Source of the DNA: CAWAVN01 sp963844315
GTDB lineage: Bacteria; Planctomycetota; Planctomycetia; Planctomycetales; Planctomycetaceae
Length of the DNA: 64,000 bases
Assembly: GCA_963844315.1 (NCBI GenBank)
Contig: CAWJOC010000020.1
Span: forward strand, 124,001 to 188,000
Direction: 5' to 3'
The notes beneath the pieces were generated by a model. That model was given only the letters and a program-made list of their open reading frames with translations, did not search any database and had not been told where the DNA came from. Each line of letters opens with the position of its first letter. The stretch's first letter is position 1. The position numbers and the translations under genes are program-made. This document shows positions 27,168 through 37,500 of the stretch, piece by piece.

Positions 27168-28483
27168 TTAGGACCACCTCACCGTGACGCGAATGAAGAG
27201 ATACGTCGCCACGAGGAAGACCATGCCCGCCGCCACCGTTTGCAAGGCCGAGCGGGCATTGACACGGAAGCGCGGCCAAGGAAAATCCTCAGCGGCTAAT
27301 TCCGTGGACTCCAAGCGGATACAGGAGGCCGCGATCCCGAGAATCAAATAGGTCGGGACAATATAGGACCTCGTCAATGACAAACATGACACCCCAAAGC
27401 CCACGACACAGGCGAATAGCGTCGCCAATAACCGTTGTGAGGATTGCCATTCGGCCCATTCGGCGGTTTTGCGCAGGTCGTGCAGCAACACCAGGGCGGA
27501 GAAATAGCACCCCAGAAAACACACGCCACCGAACAATCCCAACTCCACGAAGCAGTGCAGAAAGGAATTATGGGCGACGTGTCCCACCTCTTCGAAGTAT
27601 TGCCCGTAGCCGATGCCGAGGAGCGGAGACTGCTTGAGCATTTGCAGGCCTTCCGACCACAACTGAACCCGGCTTTGCCCCGTGCCCGAAGTCATGGCAT
27701 CATCACGGGCGCTAAAGACGAGCACGATCAGGGGAAAACAGGCCGCCACTCCAAGCGCGGCTTTCCTCCATCCCCAACGGGCATAGGCCAGCGTGCCAAG
27801 CACCCAAGGAGAGCTAAAACGCCACCACGGGACTTCGTCATCAACAAAGCGGTTGATAACAGGAGGGCGATGCCAAACAGCGGCCCGCGCCAAACGAACC
27901 GCGGCCTTTCGCCCCAGAAGTGCAGACAGAAGACGATCCCCACCACGAGGATCATGGCAAAGTCGTTGGGGTCGGCAAAGATGCCCGTGCTCTGCAAGCG
28001 GTTGAGTGTGACCGCGTCACCGGACTGGGCATCGACGACTTGTTGCACCATGGAGGCCTTGAGGGTTGGCAATGTGATCAAGCCCTGGTCATGCGACAAA
28101 GACAACGTTGCTAGAACAGAGACGAATAACAACAAGGCGAGCAGCAACCGCTCGACCCGCCGGTAGGATGTCAGCACTCCCACGGCCAAGAGGTAAAACA
28201 AAACGACCTTGGCGAACTCCGTGGCCGACCAGCGCATATACCACAGCGACAATTGCGGGAGAAAAGACAAAGGCACGGCGACGAAAAGCCCCAGCACGCA
28301 GACGGTAATGGGAGAATATCGGAGTTCCGCCGGGCGAAGCCGGCGGAAAATGTTCGGGGATGCCACGATCAGAGAGGCAATAATCATCCATTCGTAAATC
28401 GGCCAACCTCTTAAAGACGGCACCAGTTCGGCGGGCCGAATGAAGAGCGTGGCCGTCAGCAGCAAAAATAAAACGTAATCCAT
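27168..28483 (-). CDS. O-antigen ligase / EPS polymerase family membrane protein, one frame break
   Basis: About 438 aa with roughly ten hydrophobic segments. The N-terminal part ends ALLMTKSRGGVLALLG, the typical cytoplasmic motif before the long periplasmic loop. After restoring one G in the GGG tract at 27803-27805 (minus strand) the frame continues as GTLAYARWGWRKAALG. It then has the Wzy_C pattern LWSEGLQMLKQSPLLGIGYGQY and HNSFLHCFVELGLFGG. The family either polymerises repeat units or attaches glycans to lipid A or protein. As the first gene of the operon ending at 13270, it sits beside the divergent promoter region. Confidence 0.82.
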
Positions 28484-28867
28484 TGGTCAAATCGAAAGCA
28501 TCTCTAGGTGCACATCACAACGACCAAATCGACAGATCTGGCTCCGCCTGCGCTAGGGGTGTTTAACAAACTCCCTCTCCGCGGGCATTGGTTCGTTGGA
28601 GAATTAAAGCGAGTTCGCGGGGAAGAAAAAATCGGGAAAGTGAAGAACTTTCTCTTCGAATTCACCGCGAATAACCGTGAGTGCGGAGTGGTCCCCCGTA
28701 AGGGCTTCTCGGTGTCTCGACGCCATTCTCCCCTTAGCGGAATCTTGGGTTCCCCACGCCAGATTCAGGATTTTTAACGGCAGGGCGGTTCGAGAGGAGT
28801 TTGCTAGACTACGCTCGATTGAATTGGCGAAAGCCGCTCTACTCACTGCTTTTTTTAAAACCCTGAG
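28484..28867. other. Divergent promoter region between two EPS transcripts
   Basis: No gene was recognised in this stretch. It separates the minus-strand EPS operon from the plus-strand glycosyltransferase fusion, so both promoters must lie here. No palindrome comparable to those near 2858 or 3266 was seen. Confidence 0.4.
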
Positions 28868-31832
28868 ATGCGTATGGACATTGTGTGTTTTGGACAACAA
28901 AACTGGGATTATTGCTGGACTGCCAAACAGCAAATCATGACGCGATTGGCAGAGCGTGGTCACTGCGTTCTGTATGTTGATCCGGACATGGTGTCGCCGA
29001 AGTCCTTCACGGAAGCCTGGCAGGCTCTCACTCCGGTGAGAAGCGGCGTGGGATTGCGCAGGTATGCTCCCAATCTCCATATTCTGACCTACCGCTTGGC
29101 TCCGGCTTTGGGGTGGCGCTTGAGCTATCACCGACATCCCCGCGTGGTGGCGGCGACCGCAAAGCGGTTGGGCTTTCACGATCCCGTCGCCATCACCTTG
29201 CTGCCCGAGCGGTCTTCGGAAATGTTTGCGCACCTCAGGCCCATAGCCAAGGTGTATTACCCAGTCGATGAATTTACCGCCTTTGGCGGGACCACAGAGG
29301 AAGAGGCCCAACGTCAAAGGCGTTTGGAAGAGGAATTGGTTCGCGAAGTGGACCTGGCTCTGGCCGTGTCGCCTCGGCTTGTCCGGAGATTAAAGTTGCT
29401 CAACCCGCGCACCCATCTCGTCGAGAATGCGGCGGACGTCGGCCACTTCGCACCCGAGCGGTTAAATCGGACGGCCCCGCATCCGGAGGTCGTCCATTTG
29501 CAAAGGCCCCGCTTGGGGTTTGTGGGGCAAATCGACGAGCGGCTGGATCAGGAGTTGCTGCTCTACCTTAGCCGCGAGCGCCCCCGGTGGCAGATAGTTC
29601 TTGCGGGTCGCGTGAAGAAAGGCGTCGATGTCTCGAGGCTGGAGGCCGCGGAGAATATCCATCTTCTCGGCTATCAACCTTATGAAGACTTGCCGGGCAT
29701 TCTGCGCGAGATTGATGTCTGTTTGGTTCCCTATCATTTGACGCCGCTGACACAATCTTGTTGGCCGCTGAAAACCTTTGAATATCTCGCCACGGGATTG
29801 CCGGTCGTCTCGACCCCCTTGGAATCGCTCGCTCGGTTACGCGATGTGGTGGCCTTGGCCGATACTCCGCAACAGTTTTTGCATGAGGTCGAACAAGCTC
29901 TCGTCCCTTCGGAGTCGGCTCGTACCGTTCGACTGGACGTGGCCCGGAGGAATAGTTGGGAAGAACGCATCACCGAAATCGAAACCCATCTCAAGGAAGC
30001 CCAGTGCCTTGCAAAAGGACGACCGGAATGGCGGAAAACACGTGTCTTCGGTCCCTCCCGCCAGCGAACAGGACACCAAGCCAATCTCAGCGCGGAGGAA
30101 CTCGACGAACGACCCACGGCGAAATTCCGAATGCTCTACCGTGTTAGCCGCATCGCTGGTTGCCTGTATTACGCCGCACGAAGAATTCGATGGAAGTGGC
30201 AAGGGCAGACCCGCGAATCGTCCAAAGTGCGAAAAATCCTTGTGGCGCGCGCCGGCCGACTTGGTGATACGGTGGCCGTCCTGCCGATGTTGTCAGCGCT
30301 TAGGAATCGATTTCCCCAGGCCACGATTGTGCTCGGAGTCCATCGCGGATTTTCGGCGCGGTGGCTCCTTGACGCCAAACACATCGATGAGATCCGGGTT
30401 TTCGATCACTTGAAACGCCCGCCCGATAGAAAGCGAGCCTGGCGCGGTATCGTCGGCTTGTTCCGCGAAGGTTTTGATCTGGTGATCTCCGGGGCCGCGT
30501 TCAGCATGCAGCGCGAGGCATTGCTCAGTGGAGCGCCTATTTGGTCGGACTGCACGAAGGCTACTCGTTTCAGAACTATAACACCCTGGTGCTGACGTTT
30601 GATCCCGCTCGGCATGAAGCGGAAAATAACCTGGCTCTTATTGAAGCCTTGGGGCAATGGATCGAACCCGGCGAGCGGTTTCCCCGCCTCCCGAAAACGG
30701 ACGGCGCACAGCTGCTCGCCTTGTCTGTCATCCAGGAACCTGGAATTTCGGGGGATTTCCCCTTCGTTGCGATTCATCCCGGTTCACAAAAGCCGTCGCG
30801 GCGCTGGCCGTTGGAGTCTTATTGGGAACTGATTGCGAAGTTGCTCAAACGACATGAGGACTTGCGGGTCGTGCTCACGGGCAGTCCGGAGGAACAGGAT
30901 TTGATTGATTGGCTTCTCGACAACTTGCCGGAAGACTTTCAAGACCGAATCACAAGCGCCTTAGGCAAGACGGACTTGCCGGGCTTAGTGAGTTTAATCA
31001 AACGGGCCAAGGTCTTTGTTTGCAATGACACGGGCACGATGCACCTTGCAAGGGCGGCGGGTGTTCCTTTGGTTGCGCTTCTCGGTCCGGAAAATCACGG
31101 CGCTGGGGACCTCATCCTCAAGGGGATGCCCCCGCGATTGCGCTGCGCCATCTGGTCCCCTGTGCTCCGTGCAGCCGCTGGGATTGTGAGTTCCTCTACT
31201 GCCTGAAAAGCCTTTCCGTTCCCGAAGCCCTCAAGGCCGTTGAAGATTTGCTCGACCAATCCCAAGGGAGCCAGGGTGAGGAGGTCTTCGCCACCCAATA
31301 CCGGCTAACCGAACAGACCTGGAGATCACTCGCTGCCTCAAAGCATGCCCTTCCCTTGGTCACGGTGGTTTTGTTCGACGACATGCAGATAGTGCAGCAA
31401 TCCTACCCACACGTGCAATTCCTGTTGGTCCGAGAAGTTGGCGACGATTCCTCAATCCTGGCACTTGAAGAAATGCGAATGCAGGAACCTATAAAAATGA
31501 TGGAGAGTCCCCAAGTTTCGAGCAGAGAAAAATGGCAAGTTCTGCTCGAGAGCGCCGATGGCGATCTCTTGCTGACAGGGGGAACGCGAGGGCAATGGAA
31601 CGAGGACACCGTTGGAAGGCTCGTCGCCGAGCATATTCGAGCGGGCGAAAAGCAGAGAGCGGAAGAATTGAAGGCCGCGTTCTTCGATCCGAGGCAGCGG
31701 GCCTCTCGGATCATTTCCGTGCCGCGAGCGGACGAGGGTTTGACTCTGGCAAAACCGTCCACTCGGCAAACTCTTAGCGATAGACCGCCCCAGTCCACCC
31801 CGGCGGAGCAGGCATGGCCTGGACTTGATTGA
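28868..31832 (+). CDS. Glycosyltransferase fusion: GT-B domain + GT9 heptosyltransferase domain + C-terminal extension
   Basis: About 988 aa after two one-base corrections (near 30535, and in C4 at 31157-31160). Domain 1 (about residues 1-380) is a GT-B enzyme with VYYPVDEFTAFGG, LGFVGQIDERLD, HLLGYQPYEDLPG and PLKTFEYLATGLPVV. Domain 2 (about 450-780) is of the heptosyltransferase GT9 type, with KILVARAGRLGDTVAVLP, FVAIHPGSQKPSRRW, VFVCNDTGTMHLARAAG and CEFLYCLKSLSVPEAL. These two share one uninterrupted frame, so the fusion is real. Domain 3 (about 790-988), containing LPLVTVVLFDD, is unassigned and only faintly GT-A-like. The presence of hldE makes a heptose donor plausible. The 3' end overlaps the convergent gene by 59 bases. 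Confidence 0.75.
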
Positions 31833-32498
31833 CAACTTGGATCACCCCGAAGGCCGGCCCCTGGGGCATCGTTCGATAGACCGTGGTGCTCACGGGGTTT
31901 GAGAGTTGCCCGACGCGGACGGACTTAAACTGCACTTCCATGGGGGGTGGCGGTTCGTAGGGCCGGTTCGGTTTGGGTTTGGGAGGAGTCTTCGGTTCTG
32001 GATTCTCGGGTTGTGCATTTTCGGCAGGGGCTGGCGCGGGAATGATCGCCGAAGGCGGTGTCAGGACTTGCTCATAAGGACCAGGCTCGCCAAACCCTTG
32101 GAGTGGGCAGCGATCATCTTCCGGCAACCTTCGCCAACACGTTGGAATATAGCCATAGGAAGCATTGCACGGGGGCGGACAGGTTTCATAGCAAGTGTTG
32201 AGATGGGAATCCCAGCGCATGTGGCGCCGAAACTGGCAACTCAGCTTGGACCAGAGATCGGAAGAAGTTCCGTCACAAGCTTTCGATCCGGAGCAGTGCT
32301 TGCAACCGGGACATTGTGCACCAGGAACATCATAATAAGGCGCAACGGGAGCCGATGTTGACGGGGCATAAGTCTGAGGGGGGTATGGATTCGGGTACAG
32401 AACCGGAGGGAACTGCCCTTGAGCAGTCGCTTCGGAAGTCAGGCTGGCGCAAGACAACTCAAGATGCCAGCACGCAAGAATAGGCCGTAGACCCTCAT
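31774..32498 (-). CDS. Secreted proline- and cysteine-rich protein of unknown function
   Basis: About 241 aa, not recognised as any named family. An excellent GGGAGGAG site precedes the ATG at 32498, which opens a signal-peptide-like MRVYGLFLRAGILSCLA. One base is missing near 32445-32460 before the frame continues as LTSEATAQGQFPPV. The mature region has Cys clusters (CPGCKHCSGSKACDG, CYETCPPPCNASYGY) followed by a proline-rich linker (PKTPPKPKPNRPYEPPPP) and a conserved-looking tail. The layout suggests an extracellular structural or adaptor protein. The gene lies in a minus-strand run with the Wza-like gene, so it may be part of the export machinery. Confidence 0.65.
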
Positions 32499-32546
32499 AG
32501 TCGCTCCTCCCTGAGAAACAATGGTTCGAACCTTGATGCGTTCGGC

Positions 32547-32915
32547 TTACTGCGAGAAATGATTCACATTAAAGTACTTGTCATGTGTGAGAAACCCGCT
32601 CGGAGTTCCGCTCGGCGTCAGCCCGGATCGTCCCGTCTGGATCAATCGTTCTTGCACTTGCAGGTCCTGGCGAATGCCGCGGATCGACCGCTCGAAGAGT
32701 TGATCGTTCGCACGGAATTGCCGCTGGGGGAGCAACTGCCGGTAGTATTGGTATCCCACGCCTTGGCGAACGCCGGGAACCAGATCGAGATAAGGCGACA
32801 CGGTCGGTCGCCTTTCCGGTTGAAGAGTAGGACCAGTTCCCGCGGGAGGCTGTCCCCAAGCCGACATGGGCGTCATCGAACCGCTCAAAAGGGCAATCAA
32901 AAAAACGCGATTCAT
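32547..32915 (-). CDS. Small secreted protein of unknown function
   Basis: A 122-aa protein starting MNRVFLIALLSGSMTPMSAWG, a clear signal peptide ending near SAWGQ. The start at 32915 has GGGAGGAG 8 bases upstream, the same strong site as the next gene. The mature part (about 100 residues) is rich in Gln, Arg and Pro and has no motif I recognise. It lies between the Wza-like lipoprotein gene and the Cys-rich secreted protein gene on the same strand, so a cell-envelope role is likely but unproven. Confidence 0.65.
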   Translation of the reverse strand: MNRVFLIALLSGSMTPMSAWGQPPAGTGPTLQPERRPTVSPYLDLVPGVRQGVGYQYYRQLLPQRQFRANDQLFERSIRGIRQDLQVQERLIQTGRSGLTPSGTPSGFLTHDKYFNVNHFSQ

Positions 32916-33064
32916 AGTTTTGCTCCTCCCTGGAATCTCATCGGCAACATCGGAAGGCGTCTCGGAGAGGATTCGGGAATTCATTCGATACGGCAAAGTC
33001 CGTGGAAAGAGACGATTGGGTTTCCGGAAGCACTCCCGAGGTCGTCAGAAGATTCTATCCCCGA

Positions 33065-34162
33065 TTAAAACGAGGGATTCGAGATTCCAGAACCCGTCCC
33101 TCCATCCCCTTCCAGGTTACGCACGACACCTGTCCCCAACAAGATCACCCCGAAAACTCGCTCCACGGGGGCAGTCACCTTGGAGATGAAATTGTCAACC
33201 GTGATGAGGTGGTCGGCTTTGATGTAAATCCGGTCTCCAGGATAGAGTTGGTAATTGCTGGTCGTCCTCCCATCTTGGGTAATCGCCCGGTAATCGACGG
33301 GAAGCCGTTGGGCACATTCCATTCCTGAGAGCGTGGGGCGGGCGAGCCAGATTCGTTTCGAAGATACATCCGAAAGTCCACGGACTTGCGCAATGGCATC
33401 GAGCACCGTTTCATTTCCGGTAAACGGCAGACGGACAACCTGCTCGCCAAACCCGCCTCCATCGGTAATCACGTAATAGACTTTGCTATTAAAGCCCACG
33501 ACGCTGACTCGCGCCTCTGGCGACAACATATATTGGGCCAATCGTTGTTCAAGTACCATGCGTGCTTCCTGCAGAGTCAAACCTGCCAGGTGCACATCGC
33601 CATAGAGGCCCAGATTCACCGTCCCATCCGGGTAAACGAGATGTTCCCCCATCACGGCTTGTGCACCGGCCAGATCCGGGAGTGACACGGCAATTTTGGG
33701 GGCTTTTAAATCTATCTTCACTTTCAAATGTTGGGAAATGGCTTCTCCGGCTTGAGTGAAGTTCAAGCCTGCGATCTTGATCGAACCGTATTCCGGTCCG
33801 AGGTCAATAGTGCCGTTCGGCTGAACCACGTATTCCGCATTCAGAATGCGAAACTCGGTTTCGATCGGACCGGCCGCGGGATCCGGGGGCAATAAGTTGC
33901 TCCCGCGAATCAGCAATCGATCCCCAGGTTTAATCGGAGCATTCGGCAACCGAATGTTGCTCACGACCTCAATGAGCAAAACGTCTGGCGGTTCAATCCG
34001 GTACATCGGCGGCGAGGCTTTTTCCAGTTCCCGGGGAATGTCCGTGGCCGCCAAGGTGCTGATCCGGGCTTCCTGGTAGGAAGCGCAACCAGCCAGCGAG
34101 AAGAGGATTAGAAATCCCCAGACTCCCCATGTCCATTTGGTGAGTTGCCGACCCCAAACCAT
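33065..34162 (-). CDS. Outer-membrane polysaccharide export lipoprotein (Wza/BexD family)
   Basis: A 365-aa lipoprotein. The signal sequence ends in the lipobox LAGC, with the acylated Cys at about residue 26. A poly-export domain follows (YRIEPPDVLLIEV, then the VVQPNGTIDLG strand and EYGSIKIAGL). Two SLBB-like repeats come next (VYPDGTVNLGLYGDVHLAGLTL, then the SVVGFNSKVYYVITDGGG region). A C-terminal helix, FISKVTAPVERVFGVILLG, would cross the outer membrane. Wza-type proteins form the channel through which EPS leaves the cell, completing the pathway started by the sugar transferase. An AGAGGGA site precedes the ATG at 34162. Confidence 0.92.
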   Translation of the reverse strand: MVWGRQLTKWTWGVWGFLILFSLAGCASYQEARISTLAATDIPRELEKASPPMYRIEPPDVLLIEVVSNIRLPNAPIKPGDRLLIRGSNLLPPDPAAGPIETEFRILNAEYVVQPNGTIDLGPEYGSIKIAGLNFTQAGEAISQHLKVKIDLKAPKIAVSLPDLAGAQAVMGEHLVYPDGTVNLGLYGDVHLAGLTLQEARMVLEQRLAQYMLSPEARVSVVGFNSKVYYVITDGGGFGEQVVRLPFTGNETVLDAIAQVRGLSDVSSKRIWLARPTLSGMECAQRLPVDYRAITQDGRTTSNYQLYPGDRIYIKADHLITVDNFISKVTAPVERVFGVILLGTGVVRNLEGDGGTGSGISNPSF

Positions 34163-34366
34163 CGCAATCCCTCTAACGATAGCACGACTCCCCTGCAAAG
34201 ATCTCGAGGTATTGTTTTCATCGACATAATCGGAGGATCCGCTAAATCAAGAACGAAGGTTTTTTCCGAAACTTTAAAAAATGCCGTCAATTACTCAGCC
34301 TTGCCCTATTTTACCCACGTTACTCATAGGCGGCACTTTGCGAGAAAGCCGATCGGAGGTCGTTGT
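34163..34366. other. Short intergenic region upstream of the Wza-like gene
   Basis: About 200 bases without a gene. It separates the Wza-like gene from the 3' end of the metalloprotease gene on the same strand and should hold the promoter of the former. No clear motif was seen. Confidence 0.4.
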
Positions 34367-36688
34367 CTAAAGCAGTTCTCCCAATGTTTCACGAAACTGG
34401 GCGAACAAATGATCGAGGGCGTTCAGGTTGACGGACGAGGCCGCGATCGCTGCGAGCACGCGTTCGCCCGTCCCATTGGCGTCGTCGCTCGCATTGGCTG
34501 CGGCGTCCACCGAATTTGGCGTTCTCGACGTTGAGGAATTCGTCCCCATGTGTTTCCCTCGGAGTCGGCCGAATCGCTCGCGGAGGCTCCCTTTTTGGGG
34601 CCACCATTGGTGTTTCCTCCAGAGCCGCCGCGTTTTTCGTTGTCCTGGTTGGTCAGTTCCACATCAACCGCATCCAGGCCGCTGTAGTTCGGATCGCTGC
34701 TTTGGATGGGTCCGAGACTCACGACATACCGCACATTTCCATCCCGCACGCTGTCATCCGTTCCAGTGACCGTCACCGTCTGGGCGATGTTCCAGTTCGT
34801 CGGCGTAAACACCAGTTGGGTCACATGGACCGTGCCTTCCGTGAGATCCCGCGACGTGACGGAAATCACCACGTCGGCCGTGGGCGGATGCGTCAGGACC
34901 ACACTAAACGAGGCCTTGCTCCCGTTCTCGCTGGTAGACAGGCCGCTGGTTTGGCTTACCAATACCCCTGGCAGGTCATCGTTTCGGATCACCCCCTGGG
35001 CGGAGCTGGTCGTAATCTCCGCGCCCTGCGAGGGGTTAATCAGGCTCACCTGAAACCGCTCGTCGCTTTCGATCGCCAAATCCCCGGCGATGGAAAGCGT
35101 GATGGTTTTACTGGTCTCGCCCGCCGCGAAAGTCACCGTGCCCGAAGGGAGAACGCCCCCGGCAAAGTCTGAGGCGTCCGCTTCGATCCCGCTCACGAAC
35201 CCAGTCCACGCTCACGCCACTACTGGTGTCGCCGCTTCGCTGGATGGTGAAGGTATATGCCGTCGATCCCGAATGGCCCTCGGCCTTATCCACGGCCGCA
35301 GGCGAGATCGCCAGATACGAGGGAAAGGTCTCGTGCGTTTCGACGATCGTGCCACTGAGCCGATAAGAACCCAGGCTCCCATAATCCGTATAGCCCGTGG
35401 CCAAGGGATCGCCCCAGCCCACGCCACTCGCATGGAGATAATAGACCCCGGCAGCTACCGTCACGCTAAAACTGGCACCGAGTTGATCCTGCGGATTGGC
35501 GGAGATCACCAACTGGCCATTGGCGTCATAGAGTTCCAGGAGGAGATCAAGGTTTGGCCCCCGCGAAGCGACGAGGCCCTGAAAACTGATCGTGCCCGCT
35601 CCGGTGGAGAAGGCAAACACATCGATATCGGTGTTGCGTTCGATGATCCCGGAATCTTCGACAACCCCGCTCGACACAAACAACGTCCCGGCGGAGCCTT
35701 GCGTGTTTCCCACATCGTCGGCCCGGTAGCCAAAGCCGTTTTGAGTCGTAATGATCGCGAGGTCGTCCTGCCGATTCGTGGCCCCGGAGTATTGCCCAGA
35801 ACTCCACTGGGAGAGATTCTGATAATAGCCCGCGCCCATAAGGGGAGCCCAACCCGTTTCGCCGCCGCCGTGGCCATAGTAGTAACTGGTCCCCAAAGCG
35901 CCGTCGTGGTCCAGACCCAAGGAGTGGCCAATTTCGTGGCTGATGCACTCGGCGGTATACTTTTCGTGGCCATTCCCCAGATTATCTTCGAAGACAAATG
36001 CCGGGGCATCGCTGTTCCAATTGAACGAGCCGATATAGGCCAAGCCACCGTAACCCGGACTATACCACGACCCGTTCCCGCCGATCACGACGCGGACTCC
36101 CCAGGCCGAATCGCTCGAACCGCTCTTCACAAGTGCCGATAGCCCGGGATCGTGTGTGGTCACGTTGACGTTAAAGGGCAAAAAATCCTCGGCAACGCGC
36201 TGCCAGATGGCTTGAATGCTGGCCAGTTCCGCATCGCTGAACGTGGAGTCCCCTTCAAAGTTGTAGGCGGACGTGTAGAAATCGGCACCGCCAGTGAAGG
36301 CGCCATTCCAAGTCGTGCCGGAGGTGAGATGGCCGTCGAAATCCAGATAAATGGTGTGGGCGGCTCCGGGATTGGAATGCAGCAAAAAGGTTTGAGAAAG
36401 TTCGAGGATCGACCCCGTGCCATCGAAATTCCCAGTTCCCTCGGCCGATCCCAATTCCTGGACGTCCTCGGGTAATTCGAAGGCATGATATTCATTGCCG
36501 AAAATGTCTATGGTCTCATGCACATCACCCAAATTGAGTTCCGCGGTTCCTGTCACAGCGCTCAGTAGTGTCCTTTGTTCAAGAATCTCTGCGATTCGGG
36601 GAAGTTTAGAGCGAGACTGGCGTTTCTCTGGGCGGAAATTCACTTGAAGAGCGAACGAGGAAAGCAGGGCTTGGAAATGGGCATTCAT
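34367..36688 (-). CDS. LEPR-xLL secreted zinc metalloprotease with Calx-beta modules, two frame breaks
   Basis: About 773 aa in the restored frame. The leader ends with AEILEQRTLLSA (about residues 33-44). A metzincin-like catalytic domain (about 105-330) has the zinc site HEIGHSLGLDHD (near 249-260), three His plus Glu, and GWAPLMGAGY just after it as the Met-turn candidate. A pre-peptidase-like beta domain (DIDVFAFSTGAG) follows, then Calx-beta-like repeats (GVLPSGTVTFAAG, TSENGSKASFSVVL). Breaks fall at CCC 35200-35202 and near 34550, and their shifts cancel. The C-terminus, ALDHLFAQFRETLGELL, lies in the last frame. It is probably released or surface-bound and degrades protein or matrix. 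Confidence 0.8.
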
Positions 36689-37500
36689 ATGGAAAGCTCT
36701 CTGGGAGATCTATTTCAGCGAACGAAGAACGGCACATTCCAAGAATAGGTTCTGCGAAGACCCGCAAGTGGTCATCGCCAAATCGAACCGGGAAGAATAG
36801 CTAAGAAAGAGAAAGCCAGGAGGGTTAGTGCTTTTCCCAAGGACCTAACAGGTGATGAGGATTATAGTGAAGGGAATCATCGACGCAACTTCAAATCCCA
36901 CAAGAGTTTATGCAGAAACTTACCCCAGGGAAACCCCTAAGGGATCACTGGGAGAAACCAGAGGGCCACGAAATGGTTTTCCGGATTCTGCCCTACCGAA
37001 TTGGAAGGCGCACAACAAACCACTCGATTCAAAAACCTGCCTCCCAGCGTTTTATAAAGTCGCCCTGGTAACAAAAGCCGGATCGTCTCCGGTGCGATAC
37101 GCGAAAAGGTATCACTCGGGCGATGGCGTCCCCAAAAAAATCACCCCGCAGCATCGACGTTGTTGTAGCCCGCGTGCAGACAATCATTGCCGCCGTAGAG
37201 ATAATCATCGCCATCCTCTCCATAGAGAAAGTTCGTGGTGTAATTACTGCCGGACAGGATATCAGCGCATGTGACATCGGCCACTTATCTTCGCGCTTGA
37301 CCTCCTGGATCCCCTGAGGGATCGGGCCGTTAGATTCTTGGATGCCAATCAGGAGAAATACAAAATTGCTTGTCCGTCTTCATCACCCAATGCCACAATT
37401 CGTGACTTCTTGCGTCGGCTTGACGGAGCGGTGAACCGTTTGGCCATATAAATTCCATCGATTGGGAATTCCCCTGTTTCAATCCTGGAGGTTTTCGACC
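36689..37500. other. Divergent intergenic region with palindromes and a gene remnant
   Basis: This is the intergenic space between the minus-strand metalloprotease and the plus-strand haloperoxidase-like gene. It contains two near-identical motifs, CCCCTAAGGGATC (36934-36946) and CCCCTGAGGGATC (37311-37323). The second is extended as the palindrome GATCCCCTGAGGGATC. The palindrome GGGAATTCCC (37464-37473) lies 28 bases before the ATG of the haloperoxidase gene. A short RTX-like remnant is described separately. Confidence 0.45.
37137..37285 (-). pseudogene. Remnant of an RTX-type calcium-binding repeat region
   Basis: On the minus strand this reads about 47 residues, including ILSGSNYTTNFLYGEDGDDY and LYGGNDCLHAGYNN, then stops. 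The GEDGDDYLYGG pattern is the hemolysin-type nonapeptide repeat. It is bounded by stops, has no start site and no upstream coding sequence, so it looks like a leftover of the C-terminus of a larger surface protein. Confidence 0.5.

Noticed and set aside
35090..36142. 350-codon plus-strand frame
   Set aside because: It lies opposite the metalloprotease catalytic domain with its clear HExxHxxGxxH motif; the antisense frame has no motif.
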